Positions 1 through 6,882 of a DNA stretch of 8,207 bases are shown piece by piece. This stretch comes from Clostridiaceae bacterium. GTDB taxonomy: Bacteria; Bacillota; Clostridia; Saccharofermentanales; Fastidiosipilaceae. The notes beneath the pieces were generated by a model. It saw nothing but the letters and a program-made list of their open reading frames with translations. It ran no database searches and was not told the DNA's origin. Where the stretch lies: positions 1-8,207 of the forward strand of contig JAAYZH010000006.1 in assembly GCA_012514965.1 (NCBI GenBank), in the 5' to 3' direction. How positions within the stretch are numbered: position 1 is the stretch's first letter; every line of letters begins with the position of its first letter. The position numbers and the translations under genes were made by a program.

Positions 1-890
1 CGGAGGCCGCAGGACACTGTGGGCAGGCCCCGGCGCAGCTGTTCGGCATTGTGCGCACGGACTTCATTGCGATAGCGGGTCCACTGCGAGAAGGAGTTGA
101 AGATCAGGTGGCCGGCGATGCCCAGCAGACGCGTGAGTTCAGCCGGTTTGTAAGCGGGAGAGAAGACATGAACTTCGCGGCCGGGCATTTCCCGGTAACC
201 CAGTTCGGCTTCGTGGAGGCCGGAGGCGGTGGTGCCGTCGAGGTACTGCGCGAGCAGGGGGTAAGTCGGAAAGCAGGAATACGCTTTTTGGGCCAGGAGA
301 ATGCGGCAGCCGGTCTCGCGGCGCAGCCGGGCCAGGAGACGCAGATGATCTTCGAGGAGGCGCGTATCGACAATGAAGGCAGGGGTGTGGACGGCCTGCA
401 CGGGCAGGTCAGCCGGGGCCGGGCGGAGGGTGTTCGCCAGGAGCTGAGCCGGTTTGAAGCCGTCGGCCTCGACCCGCAACGAGAGGTAACGGTTGAAAGC
501 GTTTTGCAACAGAGCACGGTCGTTGGCAAAGGTGAGCCGCGCGGCGGCTCTCGGGAAGGGGAGCCAAGCGGCTTCGCGGATCTCGGCTGCTTGCAAACGC
601 AGTTCCGGGTTGTCAATGGCTGTTGCAGCTAAGAAGTAACGGACTTCTTTGGCCACACCGGACGCAGGGGAATAGCTTGTGGTGAAGACCTCATCGCTGA
701 GCAGCGTGCAGGCAAGGCCGGTCTCCTCGCGCAGTTCGCGGAGGGCGGTCTCGCGGTCGCTTTCGCCGGCTTCTTGGTGGCCTTTGGGAAAAGCCCAATG
801 GCCTGCGCTGTGGCGCAATAGCAGAACTTCGTTTGACAGGTTGAAAACGAGCACACCGCAAGAGAGCTCTTCGAAAGCAGGAGATGTCAT
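1..890 (-). CDS. nspC: Nudix hydrolase fused to carboxynorspermidine decarboxylase (3' end beyond window)
   Basis: One uninterrupted minus-strand frame runs from ATG at 888-890 off the left edge (296 codons visible). Residues about 8-135 form a Nudix domain with a complete Nudix box at 37-59 (G37, E43, R51-E52, E55-E56, G58-L59); the flanking WAFPKGH resembles diadenosine-tetraphosphatase-type Nudix enzymes. After a linker (about 140-165), residues 167-296 match the N-terminal half of the PLP-dependent, alanine-racemase-fold NspC: TPAFIVD, LLAQKAYS with presumed PLP lysine K202, YLDGTTASGLHEAELG, VFSPAY and FNSFSQW. NspC removes CO2 from carboxynorspermidine or carboxyspermidine to give norspermidine or spermidine in the cytosol. 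The remaining catalytic part lies outside the window. It starts 18 bases after the synthase stop, with AAGGA about 10 bases before ATG, so the two are probably co-transcribed. The Nudix substrate is unknown. The domain calls are secure; the meaning of the fusion is not. Confidence 0.88.
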   Translation of the reverse strand, partial: MTSPAFEELSCGVLVFNLSNEVLLLRHSAGHWAFPKGHQEAGESDRETALRELREETGLACTLLSDEVFTTSYSPASGVAKEVRYFLAATAIDNPELRLQAAEIREAAWLPFPRAAARLTFANDRALLQNAFNRYLSLRVEADGFKPAQLLANTLRPAPADLPVQAVHTPAFIVDTRLLEDHLRLLARLRRETGCRILLAQKAYSCFPTYPLLAQYLDGTTASGLHEAELGYREMPGREVHVFSPAYKPAELTRLLGIAGHLIFNSFSQWTRYRNEVRAHNAEQLRRGLPTVSCGL

Positions 891-908
891 AGATTGTGAA
901 TCCTTTTC

Positions 909-2108
909 TTACTCAACTGGCGTAGGTGAGAAGTCTTCGACCCAGGGCAGGCCCCACTGGTTCAGGGCTTCCATGAAGGCATCGGGATCGAATTCTTCGA
1001 CGTTGTAGACACCGGGCCGCGCCCATTGGCCTGTGACCACCAGCATGGCGCCGATCATGGCCGGGACACCGGTGGTGTAGGAGACGGCCTGGGAGCCGAC
1101 TTCCTTGTAGGTTTCTTCGTGGTCGCAGACGTTGTAGACGTAATATGACTTCTCGACACCGTCTTTGACCCCGTGGAAGATACAGCCGATGTTCGTTTTG
1201 CCCTTCGTAAGGGGGCCCAGCGAGGCAGGATCAGGGAGGACGGCCTTGAGGAACTGCAGGGGCACAATCTCCATACCCTGGAATAGAATGGGCTCGATGG
1301 AAGTCATGCCGACGTTCTCGAGGCACTTGAGGTGGGTGAGATAGCTCTCGCTGAAGGTCATAAAGAAGCGGATGCGGCGAATTCCGGTGATGTTCAGGGC
1401 CAAAGACTCCAGCTCTTCGTGGTGGAGAAGGTACATGCTCTTCTCGCCGACTTGCGGGAAGTCGTAGACGCGCTTGATCTCCATGGGCTCGGTCTCAATC
1501 CATTCGCCGTTTTCCCAATAGCTGCCTTTCGCCGAGACTTCGCGGATGTTGATCTCGGGGTTGAAGTTCGTCGCGAAGGGGTAGCCGTTGTCGCCGGCGT
1601 TGCAGTCGAGGATGTCAATGTAGTGAATCTCATCGAAATAATGTTTGAGGGCATAGGCGGAGAATACAGAAGTGACACCGGGGTCAAAGCCGGAGCCCAA
1701 GATACCGGTGATACCGGCCTTCTCGAAGCGCTCGCGGTAGGCCCACTGCCACTTGTACTCGAACTTGGCCGTGTCTTCCGGCTCGTAATTCGCCGTGTCG
1801 AGGTAGTGCGTTTTCGTCGCCAGACAGGCGTCCATGATGGACAGATCCTGGTAGGGCAGGGCTAGATTGATAACTATATCCGGCTTGTACTGCTCGATCA
1901 GGGAGATTACGTCATCGGTGTTATCCGCGTCGAGCTGGGCAATGGTGATCTCCGTGCCCTTGCCGTCGAGCTGGTCCTTCAGAGCCTGACACTTAGACAG
2001 TGTCCGGCTGGCAATGCATAGTTCCGTAAATACTTCATGATTCTGTACACACTTGTGGGCACATACCGAGGCTACGCCTCCTGCGCCGATCATTAAGGCT
2101 CTTGCCAT
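909..2108 (-). CDS. Carboxynorspermidine/carboxyspermidine synthase (saccharopine dehydrogenase family)
   Basis: A 399-residue protein of the saccharopine-dehydrogenase fold. The N-terminal Rossmann motif GAGGVA is at residues 8-13, followed by IASRTLSKC (NADP-binding region), INLALPYQDLSIMDACL and HYLDTANYE, then GSGFDPGVTSVFSAYA. These match carboxy(nor)spermidine synthase, which reductively condenses putrescine or 1,3-diaminopropane with L-aspartate semialdehyde using NADPH in the cytosol. Length fits the family (about 400). The ATG at 2106-2108 is chosen because GGGAGGG at 2113-2119 lies four bases upstream and the Rossmann strand begins at once; a TTG 21 bases upstream lacks a ribosome site. 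The adjoining nspC encodes the next enzyme, which supports this call over lysine-pathway saccharopine dehydrogenase. Which diamine is used cannot be decided from sequence; the nearby agmatinase favours putrescine, hence spermidine. Confidence 0.92.
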   Translation of the reverse strand: MARALMIGAGGVASVCAHKCVQNHEVFTELCIASRTLSKCQALKDQLDGKGTEITIAQLDADNTDDVISLIEQYKPDIVINLALPYQDLSIMDACLATKTHYLDTANYEPEDTAKFEYKWQWAYRERFEKAGITGILGSGFDPGVTSVFSAYALKHYFDEIHYIDILDCNAGDNGYPFATNFNPEINIREVSAKGSYWENGEWIETEPMEIKRVYDFPQVGEKSMYLLHHEELESLALNITGIRRIRFFMTFSESYLTHLKCLENVGMTSIEPILFQGMEIVPLQFLKAVLPDPASLGPLTKGKTNIGCIFHGVKDGVEKSYYVYNVCDHEETYKEVGSQAVSYTTGVPAMIGAMLVVTGQWARPGVYNVEEFDPDAFMEALNQWGLPWVEDFSPTPVE

Positions 2109-2221
2109 AATACCCTCCCGCTCAAACAAAAAAATACCAGACAGAATGTTTCATCTGCCTGATATTTTACCATACCCTGGGTCTCGGCGCCTTGAAGGCC
2201 GCCATGTTGGGTATCCGGACC
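2109..2221 (-). promoter_or_regulatory. Leader upstream of the carboxynorspermidine synthase gene, possibly structured
   Basis: The 113 bases between the second permease stop and the synthase start hold three elements in transcription order. ATACCC (2209-2214) and GGGTAT (2172-2177) can pair around an inner GC-rich hairpin (2186-2203). The terminator follows. Then comes a second GGGTAT (2110-2115), overlapping the ribosome binding site, that could pair with the same ATACCC. No -35/-10 pair is convincing: TAAAAT near 2166-2171 has no -35 partner. Regulation is inference, because six-base pairings can arise by chance. Confidence 0.35.
2128..2165 (-). terminator. Rho-independent terminator between permease and synthase genes
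   Basis: On the minus strand a 12-base-pair stem (arms 2154-2165 and 2134-2145, two G-U pairs) closes an 8-base loop and runs into seven T residues (2128-2134). It follows the second permease gene by about 60 bases and should end the ABC operon. It sits only about 10 bases before the synthase ribosome binding site, leaving no room for a promoter between them, so it may also act as an attenuator of the downstream polyamine genes. Confidence 0.8.
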
Positions 2222-3115
2222 TCAGCCCTTGACGGAGCCGATCATGACACCTTTGACAAAATACTTCTGGATCGAGGGATAAATGATGAGGATGGGGACC
2301 ATGCTGACGACAATCAAGGCGTACTTGATGATGTCGGCAGATTTCGCGATCTGGGCCTGCAGCTCGGGATCCTGCACGGTGGCGGGATCAATCTGGCTGG
2401 AGAGCAGAATCTCTTTCAGGGCCAGCGTGATCGGATAGAGCTTCTTCTCATGCAGATAGAGCATCGCATTGAAATACGCGTTCCAGTGGTAGACGCCGAT
2501 GAAGAGGACAAGGACGGCCATGATGGCCTTCGACAGGGGCAAAACGATGCGGAAGAAGTAGCCGATATCGCTGCAGCCGTCGATTTTGGACGCCTCAAGG
2601 ACATCCTCGGGGATGCTGTTCTGGATGAAGGTCCTGGCAATGATCATGTTGTAGACACTCAGCATGCCCGGGATAATCATGGCCAGACGGGTGTTGATCA
2701 GGCCGAGGGACTGGATCAACAGGAAGCTGGTGATCATGCCGCCGGAGAAGAACATGGTGAACACGAAGTACATCATGATGGCATTGCGTCCGGGCAGATC
2801 GCGGCGTGACATGCCGTAGGCCGTGATCATGGTCATGGATACACCGGCCAAAGTCGCCGACACCGTGTAGAACAGTGAATTCGCGAAACCGCGCCAGATG
2901 GAAGGCGTATTGAAGACGATTTTGTAACCTTGAATATTCGGTTCGACCGGCAGGAGCAGGACTTTGCCCGATTGCACCGCGGCTCCGGATGAAAAGGAGG
3001 CCGACAGGACAAAGATAACGGGATACAGCACCAGCAGGAAGAATACGGTCAGCAAGAGGAAGACAAAGATATAGAAAATCTTATCGCCCCGATCGGCTTG
3101 TTTAAAACTATCCAT
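2222..3115 (-). CDS. Carbohydrate ABC transporter permease, LplC/YtcP type
   Basis: A 297-residue membrane protein with about six hydrophobic segments (for example 13-38, 78-100, 112-135, 142-160, 193-210, 262-280). The cytoplasmic EAA loop that contacts the ATPase is at about 174-193 (EASKIDGCSDIGYFFRIVLPL), and the C-terminus QKYFVKGVMIGSVKG is typical of LplC/YtcP-type CUT1 permeases, the second inner-membrane half of sugar or oligosaccharide importers. Its ribosome site AAGGAGG overlaps the stop codon of the preceding permease gene, ten bases before ATG, so the two are translationally linked. The substrate cannot be read from the sequence. A terminator follows the gene. Confidence 0.93.
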   Translation of the reverse strand: MDSFKQADRGDKIFYIFVFLLLTVFFLLVLYPVIFVLSASFSSGAAVQSGKVLLLPVEPNIQGYKIVFNTPSIWRGFANSLFYTVSATLAGVSMTMITAYGMSRRDLPGRNAIMMYFVFTMFFSGGMITSFLLIQSLGLINTRLAMIIPGMLSVYNMIIARTFIQNSIPEDVLEASKIDGCSDIGYFFRIVLPLSKAIMAVLVLFIGVYHWNAYFNAMLYLHEKKLYPITLALKEILLSSQIDPATVQDPELQAQIAKSADIIKYALIVVSMVPILIIYPSIQKYFVKGVMIGSVKG

Positions 3116-3125
3116 TGTTTCCTCC

Positions 3126-4112
3126 TTAAAATATGCCGCTGCCGCTGGTTCTTCGGCTGATGAAATTCGCCGTTACCAACAGGACAAAGTTGATGACCGA
3201 GTTGAACATACTGATCGCGGTTGAGAACGAGAAGTCATTGACGCCGCTGGCCAGACCGACGCGGTACACATAAGTGGAAATGATCTCGCTGTAGGTCGAG
3301 TTGAGGTCGTTCTGCATCAGCAAGACTTTCTCAAAACCGACGTTCATGATGTTGCCAACGGCCAGGATCAGCATGATGCTGACGGTAGGCAGAATGGCGG
3401 GCAGGTCAATGTAGCGGATCCGCTGCAGACGGGAGGCACCGTCAATGGTTGCAACCTCGTGCAGGGAAGGATCGACACCGGACAGGGCCGCGATGTAGAT
3501 GATGGCGTTGTAGCCCGTGCTCTGCCAGACGCCGCTCCAGACATAAATGTGTTTGAAGTTGACACCTTTGGCCAGGAGATCCGGTGCGGTGCTCTTCATG
3601 ATCATCTGGTACAGACTGCCGTAGAGACCGGTGCGGAAATTCAGAATCTGAAAAATCAGGCCGACCATAACGACAGTGGAGATGAAGTGGGGGATGTAGG
3701 TTACGGTCTGGATCAGCTTGCCATAGCGTTTGGACGGGATCGAATTCAACAGCAGGGCGAAGACGATCGGGATGGGGAAGGTCATCAGGCTGTAGAACGA
3801 GATCGTCAGGGTGTTTGTCAGGATCTGCTTGAAGTTGTACGCGCCAAAGAACTTCTCGAAGTTCTCCAGGCCGACAAACGGGCTGCCGAAGATACCCTTG
3901 GAATAGTCGAAATCCTGGAAGGCAATGACCAGACCGGCCATTGGCAAATAGTTGAAAATAAAGACATAGATGACCGGGATAGCCAGGAGCAGGTAGATCT
4001 GCCAACGCATTTTTGCCAGCTTACGTGTGCTTTTGCGTTGCTTTTGCTTGAATTCCCTGGCTGCGTCCTGGTCGGATGCTTGCTTGACCGCGGTGCTCGC
4101 GTTCTCACTCAT
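3126..4112 (-). CDS. Carbohydrate ABC transporter permease, LplB type
   Basis: A 328-residue protein with a charged cytoplasmic N-terminus (residues 1-36) and then about six membrane segments (first at 38-55). The EAA loop is at about 219-242 (EVATIDGASRLQRIRYIDLPAILP), and the C-terminus ISRRTSGSGIF is typical of LplB/YtcP-like permeases. It should pair with the following permease to form the channel of a CUT1 importer. ATG at 4110-4112 is preferred because GGCGG lies about six bases upstream and MSENAST fits family starts; an alternative codon at 4163 would translate through the intercistronic hairpin. No ATPase gene is present in the window; importers of this group often use a shared ATPase encoded elsewhere, such as MsmX in Bacillus. 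Confidence 0.92.
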   Translation of the reverse strand: MSENASTAVKQASDQDAAREFKQKQRKSTRKLAKMRWQIYLLLAIPVIYVFIFNYLPMAGLVIAFQDFDYSKGIFGSPFVGLENFEKFFGAYNFKQILTNTLTISFYSLMTFPIPIVFALLLNSIPSKRYGKLIQTVTYIPHFISTVVMVGLIFQILNFRTGLYGSLYQMIMKSTAPDLLAKGVNFKHIYVWSGVWQSTGYNAIIYIAALSGVDPSLHEVATIDGASRLQRIRYIDLPAILPTVSIMLILAVGNIMNVGFEKVLLMQNDLNSTYSEIISTYVYRVGLASGVNDFSFSTAISMFNSVINFVLLVTANFISRRTSGSGIF

Positions 4113-4136
4113 AAGTAGCCGCCTTTCATGTAGAAA

Positions 4137-4162
4137 TGAGGGCCGAACTGCTCCGGCCCTCA
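4137..4162 (-). promoter_or_regulatory. Intercistronic hairpin between binding-protein and permease genes
   Basis: A perfect 9-base-pair inverted repeat (arms 4137-4145 and 4154-4162, loop of 8) lies in the 74-base gap after the binding-protein stop. No T-run follows it on the minus strand, so it is not a full terminator. Hairpins here commonly protect the upstream binding-protein message or reduce read-through, giving more binding protein than permease; that role is inferred from other ABC operons. Confidence 0.55.
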
Positions 4163-4186
4163 ATGTATAGGTGGGATCGATAGAGA

Positions 4187-5072
4187 TTACTTGCTCATGC
4201 GGTCAAAGGCCGTCTGTGCAGTGGTGATCAATTCTTCAAGACCCATGCTGTTGAGCTCGGCCACGTAGGCATCGAAGTCACTGAGAGGTCTGGAACCGGT
4301 GACGAACTGCGCCAGCATTTTCTTGGCGTGGTCGGGTACACTTGCCAGAGGGTCGGTGACGTTTTTCGCCTCCTCTGCAGTGTACTTGAGCTGCGGCAGG
4401 ATGTTCTCAGGATGCGCAGGCACGTAGTTCTCAAAGCAGAAGGAGTTGAGGGTCTGGGACTTGACGGTCGGATCATAAGGAGTCATGGCTTTGGCCGAAG
4501 TGTTCATCTCTTCAAGTGAAGAGTAGCGGGGATTTACATTGTGCCAGAACTTATTGGAGTTCTCAGCCCAGATGTTTGTCAGCTGGACGGTTGTGATCTC
4601 GTCATAGATCTTGTGATAGACGAGGTCGTTTGTGTACTTGGCTTTGGCCTCGGCGTCATCGGTCCAGTCCACACCCTTTTCGCCAAAGCGGGCGGTCAGG
4701 GAAATGTCATGCTTGTAGAAGTACTCGCCGACTTTATAAGCGAGATCCTGGTTGTTGTTCTTACCGTTAGAGGTGATGAAGTAGGACATGGTCGGGGTGT
4801 AGTCGACATAAGGTGTGTACGCCAGACCATTGGGGCCTTCGAGAGGCTTGATGATGGTCATTTCGGCGAAGTTCTTGTTGCTGTTCGCATCGGTCCAGGC
4901 AGAAGTGGAGCCTGCGGTAACAGAGCCGACGACCGGCACATCTGCGTTCAGCGTGGCCTTGAAGACGGTGTCATCATCGGTGAAGACAGAAGCAGCCAGG
5001 AGCTGTTCGTCATAGAGCTTCTTGAGGAATTCGATACCCTGCTTCCAGCCATCTGCTCCATTGATTTTTCAT
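4187..5072 (-). pseudogene. Extracellular sugar-binding protein gene, N-terminal half missing and start out of frame
   Basis: The minus frame 4187-5068 encodes 293 residues resembling the C-terminal half of LipO/YtcQ-like CUT1 solute-binding lipoproteins: it begins INGADGWKQGIEFLKKLYDEQLL, which normally lies about mid-protein in a family of roughly 500-560 residues. No signal peptide, lipobox cysteine or first lobe is present. Just upstream sits what looks like the authentic gene start: GGAGGG (5081-5086), eight bases, then ATG (5070-5072) and a run of five A. That ATG is out of frame with the rest and yields only about 20 codons; in the binding-protein frame a TGA at 5069-5071 blocks extension. 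The picture is of a deletion joining the first codons to mid-gene, within or beside the A-run. The first possible internal start is a GTG at 4937-4939 without a ribosome site. Position before two permeases supports the family call. An assembly error would look the same. Confidence 0.8.
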
Positions 5073-5080
5073 GTTCGTGT

Positions 5081-5086
5081 CCCTCC
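5081..5086 (-). promoter_or_regulatory. Ribosome binding site of the original binding-protein start
   Basis: GGAGGG on the minus strand, eight bases before ATG at 5070-5072. It is as strong as the sites of the neighbouring intact genes, which indicates that this ATG is the remnant of the true gene start although the frame after it is broken. Confidence 0.7.
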
Positions 5087-5129
5087 AAATAATGATGGTT
5101 GCTACAAAATGATCGATATCGTAACAGCG

Positions 5130-5151
5130 CTTGCGATGATTATTACGCAAG
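5130..5151. promoter_or_regulatory. Inverted repeat in the ABC operon leader, possible operator
   Basis: Perfect 6-base arms CTTGCG (5130-5135) and CGCAAG (5146-5151) with a 10-base spacer, located downstream of the TATAAT-like box and about 45 bases before the ribosome binding site. Such a dyad could bind a dimeric regulator. The adjoining AGCGCT resembles LacI/CcpA-type operator centres only weakly. Confidence 0.3.
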
Positions 5152-5203
5152 TTTTCGTATTTGCAAGACTTTGTGGCAAAAAGTGAAAATTAATATTTTA
5201 GCT

Positions 5204-5209
5204 ATTATA
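5204..5209 (-). promoter_or_regulatory. Possible -10 box of the ABC operon
   Basis: A perfect TATAAT on the minus strand, about 130 bases before the binding-protein ATG. No good -35 hexamer stands 16-18 bases upstream (the best spaced hexamer is CAATAT at 5227-5232), so the promoter may depend on an activator or the match may be chance in AT-rich DNA. Confidence 0.3.
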
Positions 5210-5336
5210 GTAAGTAAAACGTGTAAATATTGAAAAAATACAGTAAATAGGGCAAAATAACCACTTTGAAAGAATTTTCGCAAATAGGCATAAATATAAT
5301 AAAAAATATTGTAGAAAATTTTGAGGTTTTTTACAA

Positions 5337-5366
5337 AGAAAAGCCGCCTAAGCAGGCGGCTTTTTT
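5337..5366 (-). terminator. Rho-independent terminator after the oxidoreductase gene
   Basis: Perfect 7-base stem GCCGCCT/AGGCGGC (5343-5349 and 5354-5360) with a four-base loop, flanked by A and T runs so that it can work on both strands. On the minus strand it lies about 30 bases after the oxidoreductase stop and is followed by a T-rich tract, so it separates that gene from the ABC operon. The T6 run on the plus strand makes it at least as good in that direction. Confidence 0.88.
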
Positions 5367-5394
5367 GATCGAATTCGGAATTTGCACCGAGACC

Positions 5395-6762
5395 CTAGTC
5401 TGCGTTCATGATCCGCTTGTACACTTCGGCATCCATGTCGGAATTACGAAGTACGCCATGACGCACCAGGTCCGGCAGAATATTGACGACGCGGCGCTCT
5501 TTGCGCGCTTCCTCGGCCTTAAACACCGCCAGATGGCCCAGAATCGAATCATCCAGCGAAGTGGCGGAGATCGAAGGCTCGTTCCCCTCCAGAATCGCCA
5601 CGAAATCTTCGACCATGCGAATATCGCCGCCGCCGTGTACGCCAAAAGCACCGGACGCATCGCCAGCCATGTGCAGGTCCACGACACGCTCCTCGTAGCC
5701 GGTCGGGGCAGAAGGCACAATCGTGCGGACCGTGAATTTCGCGGACTCAAACGACCCCTGGATCTCGCCATGTGTCCCGACAATGTGAATGTCGCGGTCC
5801 GGTTTCGCCGTGCCGGCGATGAGATTCAGCACACCGGTCGAGCCATCCGTGAAGTTCACCGTGGTCAGCTGGTGGTCAATGTTCTTGTGGTTGCAGTTCC
5901 AGACGCAGCGGCCGTGGATGTTGTTCCCGCGTAAGGAGGCTTCTTTGTCAGCCAGGGTCGGGTTCTCGATGTGTTCGATCGCGTCCCAGACATAGAAGGC
6001 CCAGCGGTCGGGGTGGTCGAGATAGTGGCCTTTGGCCGAATAGTCACAGGTATCGACATAGGCGCAGTCCAGGCAGCGGTCCGCGGAACCGGCGGGCTTC
6101 TTGAACTCGGCGAACTGGAAGTCCGACCCCTGGCTGGTAATCTCAGCGGGCTTCACTCCCTTGAGCCAGATCATCAGGTCCATGTCGTGGCAGCATTTCG
6201 CCAGGAGAAAGGGCGCGCCGCAGAGGTCGGAGTTGCCCCACTTGCCGCGGATGAAGGAGACGGCGGCGTGGTGGTAGCTCACGAGCTCGGACATGCGCAG
6301 CGCAATGACTTCGCCGATCTCACCGCTCAGCAGAATATCCTTGATGGCGCGGTAGAAGGGGGCATAGCGCAGAACGTGGCAGATCATGACCTTCGCGTTG
6401 TTCTCGCGGGCCACATCGAGGAGGTAGAACATCTCGGTCTCGTTGATAGCGAAGGGCTTCTCGAGCAGCATGTCATAGCCCAGACGCAGCAGGGGAACGG
6501 AGGTCGGTACGTGGTCTTCATCCATCGTGCCGTTGATGATGCAGTCTGCCAGCTTCTTGCCGGTGGCGGCCAAAGCCTCCGCGGACTCGAAACACGTGTC
6601 TTCGCCAAAACCGAAGCGCTCGACTGTCTCCTTGCGTCTGAACGCGTTGGGATCGGCGACCCCGATGATTTTGAAACGTTCGGGCTGCATTTCGGCAAAG
6701 CTTGCATACAGCAGAGCCCGATGACCGGCGCCTACGATAATGGCAGTTACTTGTTTCGTCAT
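5395..6762 (-). CDS. Gfo/Idh/MocA family oxidoreductase with extra cysteine cluster
   Basis: A 455-residue NAD(P)-dependent sugar or inositol dehydrogenase-like protein. It has an N-terminal Rossmann domain with GAGHRA at 11-16, the family EKP motif at 101-103 and the HD pair at 192-193 (CCHDMDLMIWL), which in this family lies at the active site. It is longer than the usual 330-390 residues; the extra length is mostly at about 215-295, where C230, C233, C239, C286 and C290 form a C-x2-C-x5-C plus C-x3-C pattern that could bind a metal. Substrate is unknown; the sugar importer directly downstream suggests it acts on the imported sugar or a derivative. ATG at 6760-6762 is supported by GGAGGG six bases upstream. 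The gene has its own promoter (6808-6835) and terminator (5337-5366), so it is likely monocistronic. Confidence 0.9.
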   Translation of the reverse strand: MTKQVTAIIVGAGHRALLYASFAEMQPERFKIIGVADPNAFRRKETVERFGFGEDTCFESAEALAATGKKLADCIINGTMDEDHVPTSVPLLRLGYDMLLEKPFAINETEMFYLLDVARENNAKVMICHVLRYAPFYRAIKDILLSGEIGEVIALRMSELVSYHHAAVSFIRGKWGNSDLCGAPFLLAKCCHDMDLMIWLKGVKPAEITSQGSDFQFAEFKKPAGSADRCLDCAYVDTCDYSAKGHYLDHPDRWAFYVWDAIEHIENPTLADKEASLRGNNIHGRCVWNCNHKNIDHQLTTVNFTDGSTGVLNLIAGTAKPDRDIHIVGTHGEIQGSFESAKFTVRTIVPSAPTGYEERVVDLHMAGDASGAFGVHGGGDIRMVEDFVAILEGNEPSISATSLDDSILGHLAVFKAEEARKERRVVNILPDLVRHGVLRNSDMDAEVYKRIMNAD

Positions 6763-6807
6763 ACAATTCCCTCCACATGACTTACGAAAACGATCTAATA
6801 TCTTTCG

Positions 6808-6835
6808 ATTATAATCGCGTTCGGCAAAATATCAA
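6808..6835 (-). promoter_or_regulatory. Sigma-A-like promoter of the oxidoreductase gene, with palindrome over the -10
   Basis: On the minus strand TTGATA (6830-6835) and TATAAT (6808-6813) are separated by 16 bases, about 45 bases before the start codon. The -35 matches the consensus at five of six positions and the -10 at all six. A perfect 12-base palindrome CGATTATAATCG (6806-6817) covers the -10 and could be a repressor site. Confidence 0.72.
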
Positions 6836-6882
6836 ATGGCTTCGTCTCCGACCATCAGCCTCCGGAGCTTGAACGCTCTGCT

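Larger units (their letters stand above)
5073..5394. other. AT-rich intergenic region upstream of the ABC operon
   Basis: No gene is seen in these 322 bases, which are far more AT-rich than the flanking genes. They contain the terminator of the oxidoreductase gene (5337-5366), an imperfect inverted repeat next to it (arms 5309-5318 and 5327-5336, nine of ten bases matching), a TATAAT-like box (5204-5209, minus strand) and a perfect 6-base dyad CTTGCG/CGCAAG (5130-5135 and 5146-5151) between that box and the start codon. This is most simply the promoter and operator region of the importer operon. Confidence 0.6.

Noticed and set aside
51..632. Long plus-strand open frame opposite the Nudix-NspC gene
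   Set aside because: It lies antisense to a frame with clear Nudix and NspC motifs, has no recognisable domain and no convincing ribosome site; it follows from the GC-rich codon pattern of the real gene.
629..856. Short minus-strand frame over the Nudix region
   Set aside because: It is another frame of the same DNA; the intact Nudix box is in the frame starting at 890.
1332..1865. Plus-strand frames opposite the synthase and the two permeases (also 2192-2809 and 3459-4118)
   Set aside because: All mirror well-supported minus-strand genes, and their Val/Asp/Gly/Glu-rich translations show no family motif.
5121..5135. Possible CcpA catabolite (cre) site around AGCGCT
   Set aside because: Only the central six bases are palindromic and at least four positions of the cre consensus fail.
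5971..6780. 269-codon plus-strand frame opposite the oxidoreductase
   Set aside because: Long but antisense to a gene with all Gfo/Idh/MocA motifs, a promoter and a ribosome site on the minus strand; composition is that of a mirror frame.
6846..6867. Hairpin CTCCG/CGGAG downstream of speB as a terminator
   Set aside because: The stem is only five pairs with a long loop and no T-run follows on the minus strand.
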